From JALZAQ01 sp038253885 (lineage in GTDB: Bacteria; Gemmatimonadota; Gemmatimonadetes; Gemmatimonadales; Gemmatimonadaceae), in NCBI GenBank assembly GCA_038253885.1, contig JBBSGP010000029.1:1-38215 (forward strand): DNA of 38,215 nucleotides. The letters run 5' to 3'. This document shows positions 15,707 to 23,981 of this stretch, in pieces. Made by a program: the position numbers and the translations under genes. Under the pieces are notes generated by a model. That model did no database searches, was not told where the DNA came from, and worked only from the letters and a program-made list of their open reading frames with translations. Every line of letters starts with the position of its first letter. The stretch's first letter is position 1.

Positions 15707-16971
15707 GACGCCAGCTGCCGCTCGAGAGCGTGCGTCACGCGATCGATTCCGCGCGCCCGGGCTATCTCCTCGACGAGCTCGAGGTAACGAGCCACCACCG
15801 CCTGCTCGCTCCAGTGAGCCAGAAAGGCGGCCGACGCCGCACGCGCCAGCATGTCCCGATAGGCCGGCTCTCGTTGCAGCGCTCCCAGGGCGACCGTCAG
15901 ATCGGTCGCGTCATCGAACAGCACTCCCGCTTGGCTCCGAGCGATCAGCTCCGGAAAGGGACCGCGCCGGCGCGCCACGATGGGCGTCCCGCGGCGGAAC
16001 GCCTCGATCGCCACCAGGCCGAACGTCTCGTACCCGTCGGATGGGACGATCAGCGCGATCGCGTGCCGGTAGTATGGAGCGAGCTGCTCTCGCGGAACGT
16101 GACCCACGAAGCGAATCGCGGTGCTATCGCCCGCTAGCCGCTCGAGCGCTTCGCGATGCGTTCCATCGCCGACGACGAGGAGATCAGCCTCGCCGTATTG
16201 GGCGAAGGCTGGGATGACGTCATCCAGCCCCTTGAGCCGCTCGAGACGACCGACATACAGGAAATACGGGCGGGTGTGTGGCGAGGACGACGCCGCACCG
16301 TCATCGAATGGCGCTTCCTCGAGGAAGCTCGGGATCACCGCCATCTCCCGCGGAAAGCCGAATTCGCGGTGCTTCTCCCGGCTGAACTCGCTCAATGCGA
16401 TGAATCGGTCGACGTGCGACAGCTCGCGCTCCAGCATGCCACCCAGGCGCCAGAGCTGTGGCGGCCGGTGGTAATGAAGCTGGCAGCGGAAACACTCCCG
16501 GCTCGGGCAGGGCTCGCGTCGGTGACGCCAGAGCACGTGGGTCGGGCAGACGAGCCAGTGCTCGTGCGCCGTATAGAGCTTGATGGCATGGCCAACAGCG
16601 AGAATTCCCGGCCCTCCGACAAGCGAGATGTTGTGAAAGTTGATGACATCGAAGTGACCCTTCTCTACCAGCTCTGCGATCCGGCGCCCGTGAACAACCG
16701 GGTGTCCAGTCTGCTGGGTGAGCAGGAGCGATAGACGCCCGGCACGGCTCCGCAGCCGGTGGACCACGACGCCGTCGGCCGCTTCCAGCTCCGGCCCCTC
16801 CAGCGAAGGGTGATCCGCGAGGGCATGGTACGCGTCGCTGTCGGCGATGACGCTGACCTGGTGCCCGCGGGTCACCAGCGCGCGCGCCAGCTGCTGCACG
16901 GCGAAACCATCGCCGCCGAAGCTGTGCGGTGGATAGAAGGTCGTGATCATGCAGAAGCGCAGCGGCGTCAT
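15703..16971 (-). CDS. GT4-family glycosyltransferase
   Basis: 422 residues. The N-terminus has ITTFYPPHSFGGDGFAVQQLARAL, the GT4 acceptor-side loop. The C-terminal Rossmann half has FLYVGRLERLKGLDDVIPAF and the donor-binding segment PSDGYETFGLVAIEAFRRGTP, with the E-x7-E pair (E in YETF and in IEAF). An unusual Cys cluster in the middle (CPTHVLWRHRREPCPSRECFRC) is recurrent in a subgroup of these enzymes and may bind metal. It probably transfers a sugar during repeat-unit assembly. It overlaps the deacetylase and the next GT4 gene by 4 nt each. Confidence 0.9.
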   Translation of the reverse strand: MTPLRFCMITTFYPPHSFGGDGFAVQQLARALVTRGHQVSVIADSDAYHALADHPSLEGPELEAADGVVVHRLRSRAGRLSLLLTQQTGHPVVHGRRIAELVEKGHFDVINFHNISLVGGPGILAVGHAIKLYTAHEHWLVCPTHVLWRHRREPCPSRECFRCQLHYHRPPQLWRLGGMLERELSHVDRFIALSEFSREKHREFGFPREMAVIPSFLEEAPFDDGAASSSPHTRPYFLYVGRLERLKGLDDVIPAFAQYGEADLLVVGDGTHREALERLAGDSTAIRFVGHVPREQLAPYYRHAIALIVPSDGYETFGLVAIEAFRRGTPIVARRRGPFPELIARSQAGVLFDDATDLTVALGALQREPAYRDMLARAASAAFLAHWSEQAVVARYLELVEEIARARGIDRVTHALERQLAS

Positions 16972-18143
16972 GCCGCTGCCTCGCGCAGCGCCGCGAGCGC
17001 CGCCCGAGCGCTGCGGGGCCAGCTCAGCTCCGAGGCGCGCTCCAGAGCCCGGGCGCCCAATCGCGCCCGCGTGCTCTCACACTCGAAGAGCGTGCGCATC
17101 GCGACGAGCAGCCCCTCGTCATCGCGCGGAGAGACGAAGATCCCGCCGCCCTCCAGTAGCTGCGGGAGAGGACTGGCCGTGGTCGCGATCACCGGAGCGC
17201 CACACGCGGCCGCCTCCACCGCCGGGAGACCGAAGCCTTCCGATTCCGACGGAAGAAGCAGCGCCACCGCTCCGGTGAGCAGATGGCGGAGCTCCTCATC
17301 CGGAACGAAGCCCAGCCAGTGGACGAGCGGCTCCGTTCCCGCCGCCGCGGCTGCCGACCGAATCTGCCGCTGGCTCCCGTGAAACACATCGCCCGAGATG
17401 GCGCCGACGAGCAGTAGCTGTGGCGGATCGTCGCGGTGCGACGCTGCGAGCCCCGCGTGAGCGCGAATGATCGCATCCACCCGCTTGTGCGGATTGAATC
17501 CGCCCACGTAGACGAACCACCGCGCGCCCTCCGCCAGTCCGGCGCGCGCCGCGGCGGCCTGTACGTCCCCCCGCGCGCTGGGGCGATAGGCGCCGGCCGG
17601 AGCCTCCACCGCCACGCGGATTCGCCGGGGCGCAACGTGAAGCACTTCCTCGATCTCTCGCGCCGCGTAATCGGAAACGGTCAGCACGAGACGCGCCTGG
17701 ACCAGTGCCAGGGCTACTTTTAACCGCCAGAAAAGACGCGCGCGCCGGGATGGCAGGGTCAGCGCCGGGAAGCGCTCGGCAATCGTGTCGTGCACCGTGA
17801 CGACCGCCGCCAGTCCTGGAGGCAGCGGAAAGTACGTGTAGACCGAGGGCGAGAAGAACACGTCGAGCGACTCGCGCCACACGGCACGGGTCAACCGCAG
17901 CATGTCGGCCGGGGACCGCGCTCCGTCGGCGGCGGCGGCGATCGCCGGCGCCTCATGCTGCCGGACCGGCACGATCCGGACGTTGGGAGCAGCGAGATCG
18001 AAGCGCGCCGCTGACGGCGCATCCACGAAGCAGACGAACTCATCTTCCGGCGCCAGCTTCACCATCGCCGCGAGCACCTCCCGCGCGAATCGACCGTACC
18101 CGCGGCCGTTCGCCCAGCACGCGCCATCGACGCCGATCCTCAT
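16968..18143 (-). CDS. GT4-family glycosyltransferase
   Basis: 391 residues starting MRIGVDGACWANGRGYGRF, the form seen in mannosyltransferase-like GT4 enzymes. It has VVTVHDTIAERFP, then FVYVGGFNPHKRVDAIIRAH at the start of the donor domain, and PSESEGFGLPAVEAAACGAPVIA with the E-x7-E motif (Glu in EGFG and in VEAA). Cytoplasmic, likely acting on the lipid-linked repeat unit. The start codon is 4 nt from the FAD oxidoreductase stop, and its own stop overlaps the following GT4 gene, so it is part of the same coupled message. Confidence 0.9.
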   Translation of the reverse strand: MRIGVDGACWANGRGYGRFAREVLAAMVKLAPEDEFVCFVDAPSAARFDLAAPNVRIVPVRQHEAPAIAAAADGARSPADMLRLTRAVWRESLDVFFSPSVYTYFPLPPGLAAVVTVHDTIAERFPALTLPSRRARLFWRLKVALALVQARLVLTVSDYAAREIEEVLHVAPRRIRVAVEAPAGAYRPSARGDVQAAAARAGLAEGARWFVYVGGFNPHKRVDAIIRAHAGLAASHRDDPPQLLLVGAISGDVFHGSQRQIRSAAAAAGTEPLVHWLGFVPDEELRHLLTGAVALLLPSESEGFGLPAVEAAACGAPVIATTASPLPQLLEGGGIFVSPRDDEGLLVAMRTLFECESTRARLGARALERASELSWPRSARAALAALREAAA

Positions 18144-18146
18144 TCT

Positions 18147-19679
18147 CTATGCGCCGGCACCGATCATCGGCGAACGCCCTCCGTTCGCCGCCGGAGCCGC
18201 CGGAGAATCATCATCCTCCAGCCGCTGCTCCTCGTGGTATTCGAAGTCCGTGTTCACTTCCCACAGGTCGTGCTTGGAGCCCTTCATGTTGTCCACCGCC
18301 ATCATGGCGGTGAGCATCGAGTGGTCCTGGTTGTTGTACTTGTGCATGCCGTTGCGACCGACGGTGTGCAGGTTCGGAATCGGATCGATGTAACCGCGCA
18401 GCACGTCGAGGTGCGACCGATACGTCGAATCGTACACCGGATAGGCCTTCGGCATGCGCACCACTGCCCCATCGACGACTTTGTCCGGGTCGGCAAGCCC
18501 GAGATGGGCCAGCTCACGCCGCGCCAGCGCGATCAGATCCTCATCGCGGCTGGTCCAGAGACCATCACCTTCGAAGCAGAAGTACTCCATGCCAAGGCAG
18601 GTTTTCCCCGGCTCCGGGACCATCGCCTTGCTCCAGTTGTTGAAGTTCTGGATGCGGCCAACGCGCACCCCGCCCGTGTGGATGTAGATCCAGTTGTCCG
18701 GGAAGAGATGCTCCTGATCGACGATCAGCGCCACGACGAGGAAGTCGCGATAGTTGAGGCCCGCGCCCGCTGCCAGAACGGTCTGCGGCGGCGCCGGATC
18801 GAATGAACCGATGAGGGTCCGGAGCGGCATCGTGGAGATGAAGTGGTCGCCGACGATCCGCCGCTCGCCTCCGGCGTCGCGCACGCGAACGGCTGTCACC
18901 CGTCCGTCCACGACTTCCAGCGCCGTCGCCTGATGCTGCATCAGCACGGTCCCGCCGAGCTCCCGCACCCGGTCTCGCGCAGTCTCCCACATCTGGCCAG
19001 GACCGAGTCGAGGATACTGGAACTCGTCGATCAGCGTCTTGATCTTGGTCGAGCGCTTGTTGAGCGATGCCGCGGAGAGGATTGCCTGCGCCAGCGACAG
19101 CCCCTGGATGCGCTGCGCCGCCCATTCCGCTCGGATCTCGGTGCATGGGATTCCCCACACCTTCTCCGTGTACGTCTTGAAAAAGATCTCGTACAACCGC
19201 TTTCCGAAGCGGTTCGACACCCACTGCTCGAAGTTCTCCTCGACGGGATTGGGCCACAGCGTGGCGTTGAGGTAGCTGGAGACGATGCGGAAGGTATTCC
19301 ACAATCCCAATCCGCCGAGCGCGTTCGCGGCCTTGAGCGGATAGTCGAAGTACTTCCCACCATAGTGGATCCGCGAGAGACGCGGCACCGAGATGAATTC
19401 CGGCCCCAGGAGCTCGTGCCACAGCGCTTCCACCCGCGCGATCTTGGTGAAGAAGCGGTGGCCGCCGATGTCGAAGCGGTAGTTCTTGTAACGCGCCGTG
19501 CGCGAGATGCCGCCGACCATGTCGTCGCTCTCGAGCACGGTCACGCGCGTCTCCCCCCCCTGCTTCGCCAGCAGATAGGCCGCCGTCAGACCGGCCGGAC
19601 CCGCCCCGATGATGACGACGTGATCGCCCCGCTTCAACGGAGACACCTGTCGGCCCGATGGGCCGTTGGGCGCGGTCAT
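18147..19679 (-). CDS. FAD-dependent oxidoreductase, UDP-galactopyranose-mutase/amine-oxidase-like
   Basis: 510 residues from ATG 19679; the frame is open upstream into the previous gene but those residues are not conserved-looking. The dinucleotide-binding fold is VVIIGAGPAGLTAAYLLA at about 21-38, with VLESDDMVGG after it (E for the ribose, GG motif) and RFDIGGHRFFTK. The C-terminal FAD motif is HTVGRNGMHKYNNQDHS, which is very similar to the nucleotide-sugar mutase type. Close relatives in glycan operons are usually named UDP-galactopyranose mutase-like or protoporphyrinogen-oxidase-like. It could provide UDP-galactofuranose for the polysaccharide, but the protein is longer than classical Glf, so this is only a suggestion. 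Confidence 0.82.
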   Translation of the reverse strand: MTAPNGPSGRQVSPLKRGDHVVIIGAGPAGLTAAYLLAKQGGETRVTVLESDDMVGGISRTARYKNYRFDIGGHRFFTKIARVEALWHELLGPEFISVPRLSRIHYGGKYFDYPLKAANALGGLGLWNTFRIVSSYLNATLWPNPVEENFEQWVSNRFGKRLYEIFFKTYTEKVWGIPCTEIRAEWAAQRIQGLSLAQAILSAASLNKRSTKIKTLIDEFQYPRLGPGQMWETARDRVRELGGTVLMQHQATALEVVDGRVTAVRVRDAGGERRIVGDHFISTMPLRTLIGSFDPAPPQTVLAAGAGLNYRDFLVVALIVDQEHLFPDNWIYIHTGGVRVGRIQNFNNWSKAMVPEPGKTCLGMEYFCFEGDGLWTSRDEDLIALARRELAHLGLADPDKVVDGAVVRMPKAYPVYDSTYRSHLDVLRGYIDPIPNLHTVGRNGMHKYNNQDHSMLTAMMAVDNMKGSKHDLWEVNTDFEYHEEQRLEDDDSPAAPAANGGRSPMIGAGA

Positions 19680-19689
19680 GACTGGCACA

Positions 19690-20679
19690 CTAGCATACCC
19701 GTCCCAGTGAGTCGCCCGCTCCCGCCACCGACCCCACGGCCTCTCCGGCCGCCCAGGCCGTGACGAACAGCGCCAGCAGCGGAATCGACCGGACGAGCTC
19801 CCGGCGATGACGCTTCTTGGCGAGCACCCGCGACACGATGCGATATCCAAGCAGCGGCGGCAGTGCCAGCGACGCGACTCCGTACGCGAGACGCCGGGCA
19901 ACCGACGCACCCGCGACTCGCGCCCCAGCGTACGAGCGCGCGTACAGATAGCGTTGCGTCAGATATTCACGGATCGTGTAGTGCTTTCGGTGACCGACAA
20001 TGATGTCCGGACGGCAGAGCAGCATCACACCCTCCGCACGCACCGCGTCGTGCAGATGATTCTCCCATTGGCCGCTCTCCGTGACCGCCCGATGCCGGTC
20101 CAGAACGTCCTTGCGGTAGACGATGTTGTTGCCCGTCAACCAGCTGCTGGGACCGGCTGGAAGTGGCAGCAGACAGTGGCTGTACTCGCACAGAAACGCG
20201 GCCCAATCGACGGTGCGTCCGGTGGCGGCATTCTCGACCGCGCCGCCCACCACCGCCGCGCCCTCGCGTAAGGCGTCCACCATTGCCCGTGCCCAGCCCG
20301 GTGGAACGATCACGTGGTCCTCGATCACGGCCACTGCATCGGCTCGCGCGGCGGCGAAAGCCATGGCGCGGAGTTCGGGGATGGTCGTGTGACGCTCCGC
20401 CGCCAGCACCCGCACCCAGGGGAAACGGCTTGCTACCAGCCGTCTGAGCTCGGCGCCACAGCGGTCCACGACGAGTACCTCGAGCGCGACATCGCTCCGC
20501 TGACCGTCGAGCGCCTCCAGGCAGCCTAACAGATCCGAAGCTCCATTGACCGATGGCACCACGACGGACAGCTCGGCCGTCCCGTCCAGGCGTTTCCCTC
20601 CCATCCCCGGCTCGTCGCCCGCCAGTGGCCTGCTCTCGATAGCTTCCATGCACCCAGTTGGAAAACAGATAGATGGCAC
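19690..20679 (-). CDS. GT2-family glycosyltransferase, paralogue 1 of 3
   Basis: 329 residues from GTG 20679, which has CGGAG five nt upstream; ATG 20649 is the alternative. The GT-A domain begins LSVVVPSVNGASDLLGCLEAL and has LEVLVVDRCG. In place of a standard DxD it has AVAVIEDHVIVPPGWA (EDH). WLTGNNIVYRKDVL is the usual acceptor-loop stretch. The C-terminus has two or three hydrophobic segments ending FVTAWAAGEAVGSVAG. The same A-W-x-x-GEA-x-G ending occurs in the next two genes upstream, so the three are paralogues. It lies 10 nt before the FAD oxidoreductase gene. The sugar is unknown. Confidence 0.82.
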   Translation of the reverse strand: MPSICFPTGCMEAIESRPLAGDEPGMGGKRLDGTAELSVVVPSVNGASDLLGCLEALDGQRSDVALEVLVVDRCGAELRRLVASRFPWVRVLAAERHTTIPELRAMAFAAARADAVAVIEDHVIVPPGWARAMVDALREGAAVVGGAVENAATGRTVDWAAFLCEYSHCLLPLPAGPSSWLTGNNIVYRKDVLDRHRAVTESGQWENHLHDAVRAEGVMLLCRPDIIVGHRKHYTIREYLTQRYLYARSYAGARVAGASVARRLAYGVASLALPPLLGYRIVSRVLAKKRHRRELVRSIPLLALFVTAWAAGEAVGSVAGAGDSLGRVC

Positions 20680-20920
20680 CGCGGCTCCGGTCGCGAGTCC
20701 GTCGACCCGAAGCTCAAACGATCAGGCGGACTGGCCTCTGCCACACCATTGACCGCCTATTGGCTCCTATGCGCCGACGCGGGACGCCCGGCTGCACGTT
20801 GCGAGCCTCAGCCCAGCCAAATCCCGGCCGCCCAGCGAGGCACGGGAGCGCGCCGAAACGCCGTCGCGCCGCACACTGATGCCTCGCCGCCACAACGTGC
20901 CAACGAACTCCGCAGGCGCT

Positions 20921-21880
20921 TCACGGAGCTGGCGGCTCAGCTCCGGTCGCAGGCGCTCTGCCCTTCAGGTAGCCCACCGCTTCTCCGACCGACCACGCGG
21001 CCAGAAACGCAAAAGTGGCGGGTAACGCTCGGATGAAAGTTCCTCGTCGCTGTTTTCCAGCCGCTTGGGCGACCCGCCAGGTCAGTACGAACGGAAGCAA
21101 TGGCGTCCCGATGAGATGGAACCATCGCTTGACCCCCGGTGCCTCCGCGAGGCGCTTTCGCGCGTAGTCACGTCCATGCTGGTAACGATCCACGCAGAAC
21201 GGCCCGAACGAATAGCTCTGATTCTGGTAGATCGCCGCGGTGCTCGCGAACCGCAGGATGCTCCCCCTCGCGAGCAAGCGGTCGTGCGCCACGTTCTCCC
21301 ACTCATCCTGCCGGGCGAGCTCGACCACCTGGTCCACGACGCGGCGGTGGTACGCCACGTTCGCTCCCGTCAGAAGGGGAACGGCCATCTCATCGCTCTT
21401 TCGCGAGGGCGCAAAGAATCCATACTCGGCGAAGTACGCGCCCCAATCCACGGCGCGAGCGCGCTGCGCGTTGTCCATGCCCCCGCCGACGACATCGGCA
21501 CCCCCTCCCTCTCCCGCGTGCCGCGCGATCGTTTCCAGCCAGTGCTCATCGGCCACGCAGTGGTCCTCGGTCAGCGCGACGATGTCGCCGGACGCCTCCG
21601 CCATCCCGATGCCGCGCAGCTGCGGGATGCTGGCGTCAGCCGGCGCCGCGATGAAGCGGACTCCGGGAAAGACCCGGCGCAACGCCGCGGCCTCGTGCTC
21701 GAGGCCGGCACGGGCAACGATGAGCTCCGCCCCGGCACGGACGCACTGGCCCCGCAACGACGCCAGGCAGGCGTCCAGCAGCGAGCGATCCCGGTTCGAG
21801 GCGACTACCACCGAGAGAGTCGGCGCGTCGGGTGGACGGCTCGTTCCGGAGCGGGGGCTGTCGCGACGCGGAGATGGCAT
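20921..21880 (-). CDS. GT2-family glycosyltransferase, paralogue 2 of 3
   Basis: 319 residues from ATG 21880, whose A is shared with the TGA of the upstream gene. LSVVVASNRDRSLLDACLASL starts the GT-A fold, ALTEDHCVADEHWLE replaces the DxD site with EDH, and LLTGANVAYHRRVVDQ follows. It ends with membrane segments and AAWSVGEAVGYLKG, matching paralogues 1 and 3. It carries DEWENVAHDRLLARG where paralogue 1 has QWENHLHDAVRAEG, so the acceptor-side region is also shared. After its stop there are about 240 nt without a gene before the start of paralogue 1. Confidence 0.82.
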   Translation of the reverse strand: MPSPRRDSPRSGTSRPPDAPTLSVVVASNRDRSLLDACLASLRGQCVRAGAELIVARAGLEHEAAALRRVFPGVRFIAAPADASIPQLRGIGMAEASGDIVALTEDHCVADEHWLETIARHAGEGGGADVVGGGMDNAQRARAVDWGAYFAEYGFFAPSRKSDEMAVPLLTGANVAYHRRVVDQVVELARQDEWENVAHDRLLARGSILRFASTAAIYQNQSYSFGPFCVDRYQHGRDYARKRLAEAPGVKRWFHLIGTPLLPFVLTWRVAQAAGKQRRGTFIRALPATFAFLAAWSVGEAVGYLKGRAPATGAEPPAP

Positions 21881-22779
21881 CAGGCGCGCGCCTCCCCTGC
21901 GGCCCTGAGTCCAGCGCTGGTCAATGCTCCCCACGCCTCGCCAGTTGCCCAAGCGCCGGCCAGCAGCAGCATCGCGGGCAGGGCCCGCAGGAATCGATGG
22001 CGATCGGTGGGCCGGAGCCTCCCGGCAATCCTGAGCAGAAGCACTCCGGGCACGAGTGGCGCCGCGAGTATCACCTGCCAGCGCCGGCGCTCGGCGGCCG
22101 ACACCCGCATGGCCCCGGAGTGCTGCCCGTGCGCGAACCGATGCCGCATCATGGCGCCGAGCCGCGTCGCCCCGGCAAACCGCGCGGTGGCCTCTGGCAC
22201 CAGCGCCAGCACCGCGCCCTCGGCGCGGATCCGGCGGTGGAACTCCACCTCCCAGAAGCCGCCTCCGAATGAGGCGGCGTGACGGTCGAGTGCCTCGCGC
22301 CGATAAGCCGCGTTGTCCCCCGCGATCTCCATGGTCGTGCGGATGGTCTTTCCCTCACTCGTCAGAAACGCGGAATATCTCAGGTAGAACACGGCGGCGT
22401 CGGTGACCGTCGCACTCTCGTCCAGCTCGAAACCGCCCCCCGCTCCTGTCGCCCCCGCATCGATGGCTTGCGTGAGCGCGCGCGCCCATTCGCGCGTCAC
22501 CGAGCACTGCGCGATCGTGAATGCTACAACATTCCCGGTGGAGACTCCGAAACCGTGTGCCCAGAGTTGCGGGGTGAGCGTGCCCGGAGGGTAGCGCAGC
22601 ACCCGCGCATTCGCTATCGACGACGCCGAGCGGGCGACCGCTTCGTCTCCGGAGGAGTCCACGACGATGATCTCGGAGGCCAGCTCCACGCAAGCATCGC
22701 GGAGGGATGAGAGGCATCTCTCGATCGATCCCGCTGCGTCGACACACGCGACGACCACCGATAGCTTGACCGCGCTCAC
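21880..22779 (-). CDS. GT2-family glycosyltransferase, paralogue 3 of 3 (possibly inactive variant)
   Basis: 299 residues. LSVVVACVDAAGSIERCLSSL and IIVVDSSGDEAV mark the GT-A fold. Where the other two paralogues have EDH this one reads VVAFTIAQCSVTREWA, so the acidic metal site looks lost. The acceptor region is IAGDNAAYRREALDRH, then GGFWEVEFHRRIRAEG, and the C-terminus AGAWATGEAWGALTSAG repeats the paralogue signature. It is the first gene of the tandem three and couples to paralogue 2 by a TGATG overlap. It may be a non-catalytic partner or use a different metal site. Confidence 0.78.
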   Translation of the reverse strand: MSAVKLSVVVACVDAAGSIERCLSSLRDACVELASEIIVVDSSGDEAVARSASSIANARVLRYPPGTLTPQLWAHGFGVSTGNVVAFTIAQCSVTREWARALTQAIDAGATGAGGGFELDESATVTDAAVFYLRYSAFLTSEGKTIRTTMEIAGDNAAYRREALDRHAASFGGGFWEVEFHRRIRAEGAVLALVPEATARFAGATRLGAMMRHRFAHGQHSGAMRVSAAERRRWQVILAAPLVPGVLLLRIAGRLRPTDRHRFLRALPAMLLLAGAWATGEAWGALTSAGLRAAGEARA

Positions 22780-22862
22780 GTGCTCAGTCCGCCTTCATCT
22801 CCTGGGAGATGAAGCGAGGCCAGGCGTTCAGCCCGGCCTCACTCTTCCGCGCACTCGCCGCG

Positions 22863-23252
22863 TCACGGGCAGGTGACGACGCCGTCCGTCTCTCCCGGCC
22901 CCACGTCGTTGCCGACGTGAATCGAGCACGAGTTTGCCGCTGCTGCGATCGACGAGTGCACACCGGTCGCCGACCAGCCCTTCGTGAGTCCGGCCGATGT
23001 GATGGTCAGCGTCACCATGGGCGTTGGCGAATAGTTCAGGGTCGTGAGATCCGTCGAGTACGTCTGATTGTCGGCGTAATATGCTTCCTGCGACCGGACG
23101 ACGCCCTTCAGATCCATCTTGACCGCGGCAAAGTACGCTCTGTCCTTCGTGCCCTGGAACTTCGCCAGTGCGGTGAGCGCGAGGATGCCGATGACCACGA
23201 CGACCGTCAGTAGTTCGATTAGTGTGAAGCCCTTGCGGGTGTGTGTTTTCAT
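22863..23252 (-). CDS. Type IV pilin-like (pseudopilin) protein
   Basis: 129 residues from ATG 23252 (an upstream in-frame start at 23297 adds 15 residues without a better context). The class III prepilin leader MKTHTRKG is followed by FTLIELLTVVVVIGILALTALAKF: cleavage after Gly, N-methylated Phe1, Glu5 and the long hydrophobic helix. KDRAYFAAVKMDLKGVVRSQEAYYADNQTYS is the usual alpha-beta region. Two Cys near the C-terminus (NSCSIHV and VVTCP) likely form the D-loop disulfide. It is probably a major or minor pilin subunit processed by a PilD-type peptidase encoded elsewhere. A sigma54-like promoter lies upstream. Confidence 0.92.
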   Translation of the reverse strand: MKTHTRKGFTLIELLTVVVVIGILALTALAKFQGTKDRAYFAAVKMDLKGVVRSQEAYYADNQTYSTDLTTLNYSPTPMVTLTITSAGLTKGWSATGVHSSIAAAANSCSIHVGNDVGPGETDGVVTCP

Positions 23253-23637
23253 ATGCCCAAACAGCCGGAGGACGCGCAGTCTACGCGCGAGCAGCACAAG
23301 CCTGCACCTGCACCAAGGCAGGCATGGTGCCAGAACACTCCTGTTTGCTAAGTCATTGATTTACAGGCAATTAGCCTGCCTCACCCTTTCTGTCCCACCC
23401 CCGGCTTGAGGCAGACTGCATGGTGATCGTGCAAGCTACCATAGCTTTTTGCCATGGGCTACCCACGCCGCCCGGCCGCTTCGGATACTGGCCACGCTCG
23501 CCGAGGTGGATGGCATCAGGAGGCTCTCCCCGGAAGCCGTGCACGATTCACCTCCCTGAAAGGCCCGGCTTGCTCGCTCCGCCAATCGTTCGTATTCTGG
23601 CCCCGATTCCCCATCACCCGGCAAGGAGGTAGCGCCA
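23253..23637. other. Divergent intergenic region between pilin and DUF4242 genes
   Basis: About 385 nt. The pilin side holds a sigma54-like site (23317-23332). The other side has a weak sigma70-like pair, TTGCTC (23570-23575) and TATTCT (23593-23598), 17 nt apart. A small hairpin with a T5 run lies near 23434-23450 (AAGCT/AGCTT) and is too weak to call a terminator. No conserved open frame was recognised. Confidence 0.5.
23317..23332 (-). promoter_or_regulatory. Candidate sigma54 promoter of the pilin gene
   Basis: The minus strand reads TGGCAC at 23332-23327, five nt, then CTGCC, giving the GG-N10-GC spacing of -24/-12 promoters with a mismatch at the first position of TTGC. It is 65 nt upstream of the pilin ATG. 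pilA genes in other phyla are often sigma54-dependent. Whether this organism has RpoN is not known from the window. Confidence 0.35.
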
Positions 23638-23934
23638 GTGCCAAAATATCTCATCGAGCGCGAGATCCCGGGGGCCGGCAAGCTCACACCGGAAGAACTG
23701 ATCGCCATCTCACAGAAGTCCTGTGGCGTTCTCCAGAATCTCGGCCCGCAGATTCAATGGGTGCAGAGCTACGTGACTGGAGACAAGATCACCTGCGTGT
23801 ACATCGCTCCCAACGCCGCGCTGGTCCGGGAGCACGCGCGACAGGGCGGTTTTCCCGCCAACCGGGTGGAGGAGATAAGAGCCGTGATTGACCCCACGAC
23901 GGCGGAAGCGCCGGCGCGAGCGAATCCATCGTAG
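23638..23934 (+). CDS. DUF4242 (SCO4226-like nickel-binding) protein
   Basis: 98 residues from GTG 23638; AAGGAGGT at 23623-23630, seven nt upstream, fixes the start. The order PKYLIEREIPGAGKLTPEELIAISQKS, then IQWVQSYVTGDKITCVYIAPN and VREHARQGGFPANRVEEIRAVI, is the ferredoxin-like alpha/beta dimer fold of DUF4242 proteins. Streptomyces SCO4226 of this family binds nickel. The middle Cys in ITCVY and the His in REHARQGG are common in the family. The gene is followed by a convergent copper-resistance gene, so a metal-linked role is possible. No membrane segment or signal peptide. Confidence 0.85.
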   Translation: MPKYLIEREIPGAGKLTPEELIAISQKSCGVLQNLGPQIQWVQSYVTGDKITCVYIAPNAALVREHARQGGFPANRVEEIRAVIDPTTAEAPARANPS

Positions 23935-23981
23935 GGCTCCGACGGAGATCGCTCTCCGCCACCACCGACGCCGTTGTTGAT

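Noticed and set aside
23434..23450. Small hairpin with a T5 run between pilin and DUF4242 genes
   Set aside because: Only five base pairs and no gene ends nearby on that strand, so I do not call a terminator.
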